Below, piece after piece: positions 52,966-62,030 of a stretch of 64,000 bases of DNA (its first letter is position 1; each line of letters opens with the position of its first letter). Below the pieces are notes generated by a model. That model saw only the letters and a list, made by a program, of their open reading frames with translations. It was not told where the DNA came from and did no database searches. The position numbers and the translations under genes were made by a program. This stretch comes from Natrinema pellirubrum DSM 15624 (GTDB lineage Archaea; Halobacteriota; Halobacteria; Halobacteriales; Natrialbaceae): contig NC_019962.1 of the NCBI RefSeq assembly GCF_000230735.2, forward strand, positions 2,604,001-2,668,000. Reading direction: 5' to 3'.

Positions 52966-54525
52966 ATGACGGGGGACGAGGCAGTCGCCGACGAGGCCGT
53001 CGGCGACGACATCGAATACGGAATCGACGAACAGCCGCCGCTGGGCGAGTCGGTGGTGCTGGGGATCCAGCACTACCTGACGATGGTCGGCGCGAACATC
53101 GCCGTGCCGTTGATACTGGCCGACGCGATGGGAATGACGGACTATCCCGGCGTCACCGCACGGTTCATCGGGACGTTCTTCGTCGTCTCGGGGATCGCGA
53201 CGCTGGCCCAGACGACGTTCGGGAACCGGTATCCGATCGTGCAGGGCGCGCCGTTCTCGATGCTCGCCCCCGCACTAGCGATCATCGGCGTCGTCACCGC
53301 CGGCGGCGTCTCGGGCCAGCCGAGTTGGGAGGCCGCGCTGTTACAGCTACAGGGGGCGATCATCGTCGCCGCGATCGTCGAGGTCGCGATGGGCTACTTC
53401 GGACTGGTCGGGAAACTCCGCCGGTTCCTCTCACCGGTGGTCGTCGCACCCACGATCGCGCTGATCGGGCTGTCGCTGTTCAGCGCCCCGCAGATCACCG
53501 CGGAAAACCAGAGCTGGCCGCTGCTTGCGCTCACGCTCGGATTGATCCTCCTGTTCTCGCAGTATCTCGACGTCAAACACAGGGCGTTTCGACTCTACCC
53601 GGTCATTCTGGCCCTGGTCATCGCCTGGGTCGCCGCCGCAGCGCTGTCGGTACTCGGTGTGATCGGCAGCGGTCATCCGGGATTCGTCGATCTCGGAGCG
53701 GTCGCAAACACGCAGCCGATCATGCCGATCTACCCCTTCCAGTGGGGCATGCCACAGGTGACGACCGCGTTCGTCGTCGGGATGTTCGCCGGCGTGCTGG
53801 CCTCGATCGTCGAGAGCATCGGCGACTACTACGCGGTGGCTAACATCACCGGCTCGGGCGCACCCAGCGAGCGCCGGATCAACCACGGCATCGGCATGGA
53901 GGGGCTCATGAACGTCTTCGCCGGCATCATGGGCACCGGCGGCTCGACCTCCTACTCCGAGAACATCGGCGCGATCGGGCTGACCGGCGTCGCCTCGCGA
54001 TACGTCGTCCAGATCGGGGCCGCCGTCATGCTCGTCGTCGGCTTCGTCGGCTACTTCGGCCAGCTGATCGCGACGATCCCCGACCCGATCGTCGGCGGCC
54101 TCTTCATCGCCATGTTCGGCCAGATCGTCGCCGTCGGGATCTCGAACCTACGCCACGTCGATCTCGACTCCTCGCGCAACACCTTCGTCATCGGCTTCGC
54201 GCTCTTCGTCGGGCTGGCGATCCCGGCCTACATGGGCAACTTCGAGAGTACGATCGCGTTCCGCGAAGCCGTCGGGCTCGAGGCCTTCCTCGCGGAGGCG
54301 GGCGTCGCGACGCCGATCGAAGCCGCCGCACAGGCCGTCGTCGACACCGTCTACATCATCGGCTCGACGGGCATGGCCGTCGGCGGTCTCGCCGCACTCA
54401 TCTTGGACAACACCATCCCGGGCTCCCGGGAGGAACGCGGCCTCGCGGCGTGGGACCGTATCACCGAGGACGACGCTGACTTCGAATCGTTCCGGGACCG
54501 CTGGCTCGCCCGCGACGACGACTGA
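52966..54525 (+). CDS. Xanthine/uracil permease (NCS2/NAT family)
   Basis: A 519-residue transporter with about 14 membrane helices. Family features: LGIQHYLTMVGANIAVPLIL (helix 1), the VIQGAPF-like YPIVQGAPFSML, GMFAGVLASIVESIGDYYAVANI, and GLMNVFAGIMGTGGSTSYSENIGAIG, the core nucleobase motif in helices 8-10. It imports purines or uracil with a cation. The gene follows the chlD-type gene by 121 nt, and a promoter in that gap is possible. It is followed by an unrelated hydrolase. Confidence 0.92.
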   Translation: MTGDEAVADEAVGDDIEYGIDEQPPLGESVVLGIQHYLTMVGANIAVPLILADAMGMTDYPGVTARFIGTFFVVSGIATLAQTTFGNRYPIVQGAPFSMLAPALAIIGVVTAGGVSGQPSWEAALLQLQGAIIVAAIVEVAMGYFGLVGKLRRFLSPVVVAPTIALIGLSLFSAPQITAENQSWPLLALTLGLILLFSQYLDVKHRAFRLYPVILALVIAWVAAAALSVLGVIGSGHPGFVDLGAVANTQPIMPIYPFQWGMPQVTTAFVVGMFAGVLASIVESIGDYYAVANITGSGAPSERRINHGIGMEGLMNVFAGIMGTGGSTSYSENIGAIGLTGVASRYVVQIGAAVMLVVGFVGYFGQLIATIPDPIVGGLFIAMFGQIVAVGISNLRHVDLDSSRNTFVIGFALFVGLAIPAYMGNFESTIAFREAVGLEAFLAEAGVATPIEAAAQAVVDTVYIIGSTGMAVGGLAALILDNTIPGSREERGLAAWDRITEDDADFESFRDRWLARDDD

Positions 54526-54635
54526 CCGTCCGTCCGCGGACTGACCGCTCACCGTTTCCCGGTTTTGGACCCCCGTTCACAGCCCGTGCCAACGCAACCC
54601 GGCGTTCTAATAGCTGCCGAGCCCCAATGGGATGC

Positions 54636-55460
54636 ATGGCGGAACTCCGACTCGCGGACGGGGAGATCTGGTACGAAACGACGGGTGTGACCGACGGCGA
54701 CCCGCTGGTGTTCATCCACGGCGGCTGGATGACCGGCGACGCCTGGGCCCCCCAGATCGAGCGCTTCGCCGAGGACTACCGCGTCGTCACGCTCGACGTT
54801 CGGGGCCACGGCCGGACCGGCGCGACCGACGTCGACGAGTACTCGATCGAACTCTTCACCGACGATCTCGAGGCCTTGCTCGCCGCCCTCGAGATCGAGC
54901 GGCCGGTCCTCTGTGGGCTCTCGCTGGGGTCGATGGTCGTCCAGGAGTACATGGACCGCCATCCCGACGGTGCGAGGGCGGCGGTTCTCGGCGGCGCGGT
55001 CCGCTCGATGCCGCCGGTCGATATCCCCGGCGGCCTGAAGTCGTTCTGGTCGCCGCTGCCGGCCCTGTCGGCGACGCTGTCGGTCTCCGGCTCGGCGGGG
55101 ACCTTCCGGTCGATGCTGTACTCGATTCGGGCGACGACTGGCGAGCAGTGGCTATCGGTCGACGCCGAAACCAGGGCCGCGGCGATCGACGATGCCGGCG
55201 AGATCCCCACCGGCGAGTTCCGCAAGATCTTCGACGCGCTCTATCGGTACGACCCACCCGCGCTGACCGGCCTCGAGGTTCCGACGCTCGTGGTCCACGG
55301 AGACCAGGAGGCCCCGCTCGTCAAACGACAGGGGGAACAGATCGTCTCGGCGGTCACCGACGGCGAGCGCCTGTTGCTGTCCGATTCGGGCCACCTCGTC
55401 AATCAGGACCGCCCGAGTGCGTTCAACGCGGCGACGGCCGAGTTCATTCCCGCCGCGTAG
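54636..55460 (+). CDS. Alpha/beta-hydrolase
   Basis: A 274-residue alpha/beta-hydrolase fold enzyme. The oxyanion HGGWMTGDAW, nucleophile elbow GLSLGS (Ser near residue 96), the acid in VVHGDQEAP, and the catalytic His in DSGHLVNQDRP are all seen. Substrate is unknown (esterase, lactonase or peroxidase-like). The ATG at 54636 is 28 nt after a TATA-like ttctaata, giving a leaderless transcript; the ATG at 54627 is less likely. Confidence 0.87.
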   Translation: MAELRLADGEIWYETTGVTDGDPLVFIHGGWMTGDAWAPQIERFAEDYRVVTLDVRGHGRTGATDVDEYSIELFTDDLEALLAALEIERPVLCGLSLGSMVVQEYMDRHPDGARAAVLGGAVRSMPPVDIPGGLKSFWSPLPALSATLSVSGSAGTFRSMLYSIRATTGEQWLSVDAETRAAAIDDAGEIPTGEFRKIFDALYRYDPPALTGLEVPTLVVHGDQEAPLVKRQGEQIVSAVTDGERLLLSDSGHLVNQDRPSAFNAATAEFIPAA

Positions 55461-55602
55461 GTTCGATCGGTCGGGGCGCCACGTCGACGACCTCCACTGT
55501 CGGCGCCGGTTCCCAACGTGCTTTGGCGATACCCCGAAGGGGATCTCCGTTCTAGGTACGTCCGGAATCGACCGACCGATCGGACCCCTGCTATCCAAAC
55601 CA

Positions 55603-56256
55603 ATGAGTAGTCACCCTTCCGACGTCGACGACGCTCGCTCCGCCCCGCCGGACGACCACTGGTCCAGCGTCTCGAGACACGTTCTCAACAGCTACCGCGA
55701 GGCGAACAACGCATTGCTGGCCGCGATGGGCTTTCGGCCCACGGCCGGTTCGGACGCGGCGCGTCCGACCGCGGGTACGACGGTCGAAACCGCTGCCGCC
55801 GAGGTCGCGTTCGGCGACGAGGCCTGGGTCATGGAGCGCTCGACCGACGATCACGACTCGCTCGGTGTCGGCGACTACGTCCGCTTTAGCAAGCCGATCG
55901 CCGACACCGACGTCACTGCCTTCGCGCAGGTCTCCGGCGATACCAACCGACTCCACCTCGAGAGCGAGTTCGCCGACGACACTCAGTTCGGCGGCCGGAT
56001 CGCCCACGGCACCCTCGTCGCCGGGACGATCAGCGCCGCACTGGCCCGCCTCCCCGGACTGACCGTCTATCTCTCGCAGACCCTCGAGTTCACCGGCCCG
56101 GTCGAGATCGGCGAGACGGTCACCGCCGAGTGCGAGATCGTCGAGGACCTCGGGGGCGATCGCTACCGCCTGCACACGACGGTCGTCGACGAGGACGACG
56201 ACCCCGTCATCGACGGCGAGGCCGTCGTCATCATCAACGACCATCCCGACGAGTAG
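55603..56256 (+). CDS. MaoC-type (R)-specific enoyl-CoA hydratase
   Basis: A 217-residue protein: an N-terminal helical segment (WSSVSRHVLNSYREANNALLAAMGF) followed by a hot-dog fold MaoC domain with the hydratase motif (FAQVSGDTNRLHLESEFADDTQFGGRIAHG, carrying catalytic Asp and His). It would convert trans-2-enoyl-CoA to (R)-3-hydroxyacyl-CoA, as PhaJ does for polyhydroxyalkanoate. ATG at 55603 precedes MSSHPSDVDD; the reading upstream is not conserved in style. It stands alone, so its pathway link is inferred. Confidence 0.85.
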   Translation: MSSHPSDVDDARSAPPDDHWSSVSRHVLNSYREANNALLAAMGFRPTAGSDAARPTAGTTVETAAAEVAFGDEAWVMERSTDDHDSLGVGDYVRFSKPIADTDVTAFAQVSGDTNRLHLESEFADDTQFGGRIAHGTLVAGTISAALARLPGLTVYLSQTLEFTGPVEIGETVTAECEIVEDLGGDRYRLHTTVVDEDDDPVIDGEAVVIINDHPDE

Positions 56257-56383
56257 TCGGAGTTGACACACCGACGGTGGCGTCTCCCGGCGGGACGTGA
56301 CGGACGATCGGCATCGCCCGCTAGCTCGATCGGTACGCTTGCTAACACAAAGCCTGTATCGCTCGAGCGCAAGCGTCGGGACG

Positions 56384-57709
56384 ATGACTGACGACTCGCA
56401 CCCCGCCCGCGACCACCGAACGTACGGACGGCGCCGAGTACTGCGGACGGTCGGAGGCGCGACGGCGGCGACGGTCGCCCTCGCGGGCTGTCTCGGTGAC
56501 GGCGAAGACGACCTGATTCCCGAGACGGAGACCGATCGCGAAGGGACCGTACCGGACGGCGTCGCCCAGTTCAGACGCTCGCTCGAGCGGTGGGGCTACT
56601 ATCCGGACGCGTCGGTTCCCGACGCCGTCGAGCAGGACTGGCGGCTCGACCGACTCAACACGGGCACCCACAGCGCGGCCAAGGCCAGTGCCGCCCCCCT
56701 TCCCGACGGCGGCGTCGTCTTTCCGGGCGACACCGGCTATCTCGTGGCACTCGACGCGGACGGCGAAGAGCGATGGCGAACCGGGACCGACACCGGCCCC
56801 GATGCCCGGGGAATCCACGGGACGCCGGCAGTCGCCGACGGCCGAGTCTACGTCGGCGCGTACGACGGCGTCCTCTACGCCGTCGACGCCGAGACCGGCG
56901 ATATCGACTGGGAGACGAAACTCGGCGGTTCCATCGGCTCGAGCCCGCTCTATCACGACGGTCGACTCGTCATGGCCGTCGAATACCCCGATCCGGAGGG
57001 GAGTACCTTCGTCGTGAACGCGGAAGACGGCGAGATCGTCTGGGAGGACCCCGAGGGCCGGCCGACCGACCACCCACACTCGACGCCTGCCGTCGACCTC
57101 GAGGCCGGCCGCCTCGTCTGCGGGTCGAACGACGGACTCCTCTACGGCTGGTCGTACCCCGACCTCGAGTTCGAATGGTCGTTCGAGACCGAGAGCAACG
57201 ACAACGACGGCGAGATCAAGGGCCCGGTCGCGACCTACGACGGCGGCGCGTACTTCGGCTCGTGGGATCACCACGTGTATCGGGTGAACCTCGAGGACGG
57301 CAGCGAGGACTGGTCGTTCGAGACCGGCAGTCTAGTGATGTCCGGGCCCGCGATCGACCCGACGCTCGATACCGTCTTCGTCGGCAGCCACGACGGGAAC
57401 CTCTACGCGCTCGACGCGCAGTCGGGCGACCGCCACTGGTCGTTCCCGACCGACCGCCCGATCACCGGCTGTCCGACGGTCTACGACGATCGCGTCCTCG
57501 TCGGCTCGAAGGACGGCGGCCTCTACGCGCTCGAGAAACGCAGCGGCGATCTCGTCTGGGAGGTCGACAACGACGGCGTGGTCACGAGTACGCCGCGGGT
57601 CATCGACGGGGCCATCTATTACGCCGAACGGGCACCGAACCCGGACCCGGAGGACGGCGGCGAGACCGACACCGACGGCGGCGGCTACAAGCTCGTCGCT
57701 GCCGAGTAG
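56384..57709 (+). CDS. Tat lipoprotein with PQQ-like beta-propeller
   Basis: A 441-residue extracytoplasmic protein. Signal: twin-arginine RRRVLR (17-22) with lipobox Cys36 (LAGC), so it is probably Tat-exported and lipid-anchored. The mature part is a seven-to-eight blade PQQ/WD-type propeller (VSGT/GDIDWETKLGGSIGSSPL; GNLYALDAQSGDRHWSF; GGLYALEKRSGDLVWEV). The role is unknown; such lipoproteins can act in redox, scaffolding or binding. ATG at 56384 is the first one that places the Tat motif correctly; 56297 would put it too far inside. Confidence 0.86.
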   Translation: MTDDSHPARDHRTYGRRRVLRTVGGATAATVALAGCLGDGEDDLIPETETDREGTVPDGVAQFRRSLERWGYYPDASVPDAVEQDWRLDRLNTGTHSAAKASAAPLPDGGVVFPGDTGYLVALDADGEERWRTGTDTGPDARGIHGTPAVADGRVYVGAYDGVLYAVDAETGDIDWETKLGGSIGSSPLYHDGRLVMAVEYPDPEGSTFVVNAEDGEIVWEDPEGRPTDHPHSTPAVDLEAGRLVCGSNDGLLYGWSYPDLEFEWSFETESNDNDGEIKGPVATYDGGAYFGSWDHHVYRVNLEDGSEDWSFETGSLVMSGPAIDPTLDTVFVGSHDGNLYALDAQSGDRHWSFPTDRPITGCPTVYDDRVLVGSKDGGLYALEKRSGDLVWEVDNDGVVTSTPRVIDGAIYYAERAPNPDPEDGGETDTDGGGYKLVAAE

Positions 57710-57790
57710 GACGGCCGCTCGCCGATACCGTCCCGCGTCTGCGACTACCACCAAACCTATTACGTCCCCACTCACACCCAGCGGTCGACG

Positions 57791-58102
57791 ATGACTGATC
57801 GGCCGCCCTCGCCGCCGAACCCCACTCCCGCACGCGACGATCCCCTCGAGGACCGCGTCGTCGCCACGACCGCACAGCTCTCCGAATCGATCGCGGACGC
57901 GCTCGGCTGTCGGCTCGCCGACGCCACCCTCGAGACGCTCCTCCTCGAACTGGACCGCCACGGGTTCGTCGACTGGGTGACCGTCACCCGAACCGGCGAC
58001 TACGTCTGGGACCTCTCCGAGACGCCCGACCGGCTCGGCGATGCCGTGGCCGACGCTCTCGTCGCTCGGCTCGAGGCCTGGCTCGCGTCGTCCGACGGGT
58101 GA
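57791..58102 (+). CDS. 103-residue hypothetical protein
   Basis: A small soluble protein with a Pro-rich start (TDRPPSPPNPTPARDD) and two helical parts (VVATTAQLSESIADAL; TLETLLLELDRHG) before a beta strand pair and a final helix (RLGDAVADALVARLEAWL). A winged-helix-like order is possible but not proven. A TATA-like cctatta lies about 34 nt upstream. The next 160 nt (58103-58261) contain only decayed remnants of the Orc1 gene's end on the minus strand. Confidence 0.65.
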   Translation: MTDRPPSPPNPTPARDDPLEDRVVATTAQLSESIADALGCRLADATLETLLLELDRHGFVDWVTVTRTGDYVWDLSETPDRLGDAVADALVARLEAWLASSDG

Positions 58103-58261
58103 TTGTCGATAGCGGATGCCGACGGCGGTGTCGGCATCATCACGTTCCGTTCGACTCGTCCCCTCCGAAACGACGCCTATCAGTCGACGATGCTGATCTC
58201 GTCGGCGTCCTCCTCGTTCTCGAGTCCGCGGCTCGTTCCTCGTAGGTTACGTGCAGTTCGG

Positions 58262-59120
58262 TTACGCCGTTCTCGCCGGGTCCGCAACGATATCAAACAG
58301 GAGTCGCTTGTGTGTCCCCAGTGATTCGATGTGATCCTGTTGGAGATCGCGGCGCGCTTCGTCGTGAACCGTGTCTATGTCCTCGAGCGTGATCTGAGAC
58401 CGGTCCGAGCGATCGACTCGTCGCGTCGCCTTCTCGAGTAGCTTGATCCCCTTGCGGACGTCCCCCACAGCGAGATCGGCGATGTACTCGACAGCGTCTC
58501 GCCCGATCACACCGGGTCGGAGCCCGGCATCGATCCGCGCTAAGAGGATATCGATCAACTCGTCGTTGGTGAACTTCCGCAACCGGATCATCTCGGCGCT
58601 CGAGAAACGATATTTGACGCGCCCATTCAACCGGTGGTTCGCGAAAAAGTCGTCCTCGTCGATCGTAATCGCGACGATCGTTATGTTCGGGAGATCCCCG
58701 AGTCCCAGGAGAAGCGTTTCGTCCTCGAGCGCGTCACCTCGTCGAGGATCGCGACGATGTGATCGTCAGTCTCTCGGAACTCGTCGATGAACGTACTGGC
58801 AGCGGTCCCGTCCTTCGATAGGTGGTTCCCTATCCTGGAGTCCTGAGCGAGCCCATGGGGACCTCAGTTTTCGAAGAGCCGGACATACAGTCCCAATATG
58901 CTCGTCGGACACCAAACGATTCCTCACGGAGTTTCCGAACGACAAACTTCGCGAGGGTCGTTTTCCCTAACCCCGACGGACCGAATATGAGGCTGTGTTC
59001 GCCGCCGACACCGTGTGTCAGCGGTTCCAACGCCGTCGCAAACTGACTGATTTTCCCGTCCCGGTGTTCGAGATCCTTGGGGACGTAGGTGGTCTCAAGG
59101 GCTCGAGCATTAGTAATCAT
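58262..59120 (-). pseudogene. Orc1/Cdc6-type replication initiator, frameshifted remnant
   Basis: Read on the minus strand from ATG at 59120: MITNARALETTYVPKD, Walker A GPSGLGKTTLAK and the RRAYWDC segment are intact in the first 75-80 codons. A one-base loss (near 58850) moves the frame, after which HLSKDGTAASTFIDEFRE and the Walker B AILDEV read in a second frame. A second one-base loss (near 58738) shifts again, and the rest reads in the frame used by 58630-58262 (SAEMIRLRKFTNDELIDILLARI; GDVRKGIKLLEKA). It ends early in the winged-helix part, so it cannot give a full Cdc6. It was once an accessory-replicon or paralogue initiator. Confidence 0.85.
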
Positions 59121-59174
59121 TAGACTTACTGGAAGTTAGTTAGAGGAAGATAAAAAAGTCATCATAAGATGAAA

Positions 59175-59182
59175 GTTAAATA
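59175..59182 (+). promoter_or_regulatory. TATA-like box upstream of the AT-rich cassette
   Basis: gttaaata is centred about 49 nt upstream of the ATG at 59228, in the 107-nt AT-rich gap between the Orc1 remnant and the cassette. The gap shows no long repeats or Orc-box pattern. Confidence 0.4.
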
Positions 59183-59227
59183 GGTTACTAGAATGATCAA
59201 GGATTCATGTCACAGAGGCCGATCTAA

Positions 59228-59839
59228 ATGAACGAGTTCATTAATAATCTCCGAGATAGCAGACAAATTGCTGCCGCAGCATTAGCAGTTATTTATGGGA
59301 TCTATGTGTTATTTACTCTGTCCGGTGATCCATCCAGCACACAATTGACAGTCACCCTTCTTGTAGCCTCAGCAATTTCGTATATAATACCGCACTTATC
59401 AACATCTATCATAGTAGGCAGGTTGGCAAGTGAGAGTCAATCAAAAACCTACCTTGATATTCTGGAAAGGGAGTCCGAATCCTTGGACGAAGTATACCTA
59501 GAGATACCGGATGAGTATATCGTAGAAGAACTCCCAGACAAAATATCTGATTTTGATTCTGCAAAAATGGTCGATAAACAACTCTTTGATCAGGTAGATG
59601 GAAGCCAGTTTGATAAAATTGATTCACGGCTTCGTGGAGCAGTAGCACTATTAGTTGTGATTATCCTCACATCAATTACTAGCCCAATATTCAGCCATAT
59701 ATTCTACGCAAACAGAGAGGTATTTTTAGTGAATGTTCTCTGTTCAATTATTATTCTAGGAGTAGGTTTAATTGTCTATCAGGATATACTCGAGATTGTC
59801 GAGTACACCCCGGTTGACATCAAAGATGAAAATCAATAA
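59228..59839 (+). CDS. Membrane protein of AT-rich cassette (gene 1)
   Basis: A 203-residue protein with two N-terminal helices (about 14-32 and 38-56) and two C-terminal helices (about 137-157 and 165-185). They flank a soluble acidic domain of about 80 residues (YLDILERESESLDEVYLEIPDEY; MVDKQLFDQVDGSQFDKIDSRLRG). The family is not recognised. Codon use is AT-rich, unlike the surrounding chromosome. It overlaps the SMC-like gene by 14 nt, so they are expressed together. It could anchor the system in the membrane or act as the effector. Confidence 0.7.
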   Translation: MNEFINNLRDSRQIAAAALAVIYGIYVLFTLSGDPSSTQLTVTLLVASAISYIIPHLSTSIIVGRLASESQSKTYLDILERESESLDEVYLEIPDEYIVEELPDKISDFDSAKMVDKQLFDQVDGSQFDKIDSRLRGAVALLVVIILTSITSPIFSHIFYANREVFLVNVLCSIIILGVGLIVYQDILEIVEYTPVDIKDENQ

Positions 59840-61547
59840 AGTTCTCATCGAAGAGTTTGCACGACCAGAGCTGACCTACACAGGGCCATTGAAAATTGAA
59901 GAGATAGAAGGTGGCGATGTTCTTATTAACGGGCAAAATCAAAGCGGTAAGACTCTTTGTTTTAATGCTATACTATATTGTATAGCTGATAGAGTTATCG
60001 AACTTCAGCGTGGCCACGGAAATTCGGTAGAAATCGAACTTGGAGATAGTATGACTGTATTTAGGGGAGAGACTGGTCATAAAGTAACCTATCAGAATGA
60101 AAGTTATGGACCTGAGATCGCCGATGAGGTACAGAAAGAACAGCTTGGAGAATACCAATTAATCGAACGGCAGTTCCTACATTCACATCTACGTCAACTT
60201 CCACTTGAGAGGTTATCAGAACCAGAACGTATCGAGTTGCTACTTGCAGCTACTGGAGATAGCCTAAGTAAAGAAATCCAAGAACTACGAGAAAAAATTG
60301 AAGAGACAGATCGAGGACTTGATGAAATCAAGGCAGAGGTAAACACACTAAATGGGAAAATCTCGAGAAGAAAATCTCAACTCACTCAGTTGGAGAACCA
60401 AATAGAAGACTGGGAATCCCTACAACAATCAATCCAAGAGGGAGAAATCGAAAACATAAGCGAGCGGCTTAGACAAAAACCTGAAATCGAATCTGAGCTA
60501 AATGATCTTATATCTAAGAAAAGAAGCTTATTCATCAATATCAAAGAACTAAGGAATGACAAGAGTAGGTTAGAGGAGTTAAACCAAGATACTCAAGATA
60601 TTATCGTAGACGCTCTTGAAGAATTTATCTGTCCAGTTTGTGAGGGTAGAGTTGGTGAGGGTGAAGTAATATCTAGGTTGAATGATGGATGTTGTCCATT
60701 CTGTTCTGTTTCTCGAGATATAAGTGATATAGAAGACCATCTCAACCAGGAGAGAGATGGATTAGAGGACGATCTTGAGGAAATAGAAGACCAAATAGAG
60801 GAGGTAGAAAACGAACGTGCGGAAGTGAAGAATAAAATAAGAGAATTAAAAGACGATAGACTGAATGAAGATAGAATACCGGACATAATAATAGATAAAC
60901 TATCTGATCATAATCATCAGATAGATCTAGTAGATCAAGAAGTCAGAGAAAAGGTACCAGAACTGTATGACGAACGCGAGAAATACGAAAAGAAATTAGA
61001 GGATCTAAGAACGGAACTCTCGAATACCACCGAAAAGCGCATGGAAACCGCTGATAGATTAGAGGAGTTAACTAACAAGAAAGAGGATCTCCAGGAAAGC
61101 ACCATTTCAAATCTGATTTCTGACTTCGAGTCAATCTGGAAAGATCACTACCAACAAATAGCACCAGAATTAGAACGAAAGTTGAATTTCAATGAGGATG
61201 GTACCGTAGTTTTGAATGATGATTCTGGACTATCTCGTGAATATCAACGGCGGGGAGACTTGAGCGATGCCGAGATAACACTCCTGAATATCTCATTTGC
61301 ACTGGCAATTAATGATTGGGGGGTGGAAAATAACACTACAACATTGGAGACGATCGTATTAGATGAACCGTTCGTGAGATTCGATGATGATATTCAGAAT
61401 GATGCTCTTTCCTATCTGAATCAAATAGACAAGCAGGTTATTCTCACTTCTTCAGCACAATCTGTCGCAGAAGCATTTGAACCCAAACAAACACTTGAAC
61501 TTCAACGAAATAGTCAATCTGAACTGGGTGATTTTATCAATGAGTGA
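59826..61547 (+). CDS. SMC/Rad50-like ATPase with zinc ribbon (gene 2)
   Basis: A 573-residue ATPase of SMC/Rad50 layout. Walker A GQNQSGKT (36-43); N-terminal coiled coil (about 148-265); two CxxC pairs at 269-272 and 290-293 (CPVC; CPFC) at the hairpin tip; second coiled coil (about 300-430); a degenerate signature (RRGDLSDAEITLLNISF, 475-491); Walker B with Asp513/Glu514 (IVLDEPF). The single-chain double CxxC suggests an internal zinc ribbon rather than a dimeric Rad50 hook. Similar archaeal SMC-related proteins exist; their roles are poorly known. It overlaps both neighbours (14 and 8 nt). Confidence 0.85.
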   Translation: MKINKVLIEEFARPELTYTGPLKIEEIEGGDVLINGQNQSGKTLCFNAILYCIADRVIELQRGHGNSVEIELGDSMTVFRGETGHKVTYQNESYGPEIADEVQKEQLGEYQLIERQFLHSHLRQLPLERLSEPERIELLLAATGDSLSKEIQELREKIEETDRGLDEIKAEVNTLNGKISRRKSQLTQLENQIEDWESLQQSIQEGEIENISERLRQKPEIESELNDLISKKRSLFINIKELRNDKSRLEELNQDTQDIIVDALEEFICPVCEGRVGEGEVISRLNDGCCPFCSVSRDISDIEDHLNQERDGLEDDLEEIEDQIEEVENERAEVKNKIRELKDDRLNEDRIPDIIIDKLSDHNHQIDLVDQEVREKVPELYDEREKYEKKLEDLRTELSNTTEKRMETADRLEELTNKKEDLQESTISNLISDFESIWKDHYQQIAPELERKLNFNEDGTVVLNDDSGLSREYQRRGDLSDAEITLLNISFALAINDWGVENNTTTLETIVLDEPFVRFDDDIQNDALSYLNQIDKQVILTSSAQSVAEAFEPKQTLELQRNSQSELGDFINE

Positions 61548-62010
61548 CGACGAGACCGAACCACTCGATAAGAAAGAGGGAAAATTCCACCCACGACTAT
61601 TATTATTGGATGAGTTTGGTGGAGAACTGCATGGGAAGAAGAAGTTCCACAAATGTCTATACCACTTTCGAGAAGATTCAGAAGATATCAGCGTTGATGA
61701 TTGGACGTTTACTCATGACCATTTTGGACCCACTGAAGAGGGACTTTCTAAAAACTTACTAGCTCTTGACAACCTGAATTTGATAGTGATTGAAAAAGAC
61801 GGTAAGAAATATATTTACAAAGAAACCGAAAAAGGGAGCAGTTTTACTCAGGGGTTGAGAAACGGTTTGAGAAAACTATGGGGTGACGAAATTCAGGAGA
61901 GAGAAAAATCGTTAGAATTGGTGGCAGAAGTCAACAAGGATAGATCTGCAAGTGAGATCATTGATGATTGGAAAGAACAAAAAGAAGAACCGTATGGTAT
62001 CGATCAGTAA
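61540..62010 (+). CDS. Small protein of AT-rich cassette, winged-helix/YwgA-like (gene 3)
   Basis: A 156-residue soluble protein. Its core (RLLLLDEFGGELHGKKKFHKCLYHF, then WTFTHDHFGPTEEGLSKNLLALDNLNLI and a KYIYKETEKG strand pair) resembles the YwgA/SocA-type helical fold seen in toxin-antitoxin and defence genes; this is a pattern-level match. The C-terminal third is charged and helical. The ATG at 61540 has a GGTGA-like ribosome site about 8 nt before it and overlaps the ATPase stop by 8 nt. It completes a three-gene operon; a T-run follows the stop. Confidence 0.7.
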   Translation: MSDDETEPLDKKEGKFHPRLLLLDEFGGELHGKKKFHKCLYHFREDSEDISVDDWTFTHDHFGPTEEGLSKNLLALDNLNLIVIEKDGKKYIYKETEKGSSFTQGLRNGLRKLWGDEIQEREKSLELVAEVNKDRSASEIIDDWKEQKEEPYGIDQ

Positions 62011-62020
62011 CCAGAGTATG

Positions 62021-62030
62021 TTTTTTGTTT
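62021..62030 (+). terminator. T-rich terminator after the AT-rich cassette
   Basis: ttttttgttt begins 11 nt after the stop at 62010, fitting archaeal oligo-T termination and marking the end of the three-gene operon. Confidence 0.5.

Noticed and set aside
59121-59227. Replication origin next to the Orc1/Cdc6 gene
   Set aside because: The gap is AT-rich but contains no paired Orc-box-like repeats, and the initiator gene is broken. AT-richness is explained by the neighbouring cassette.
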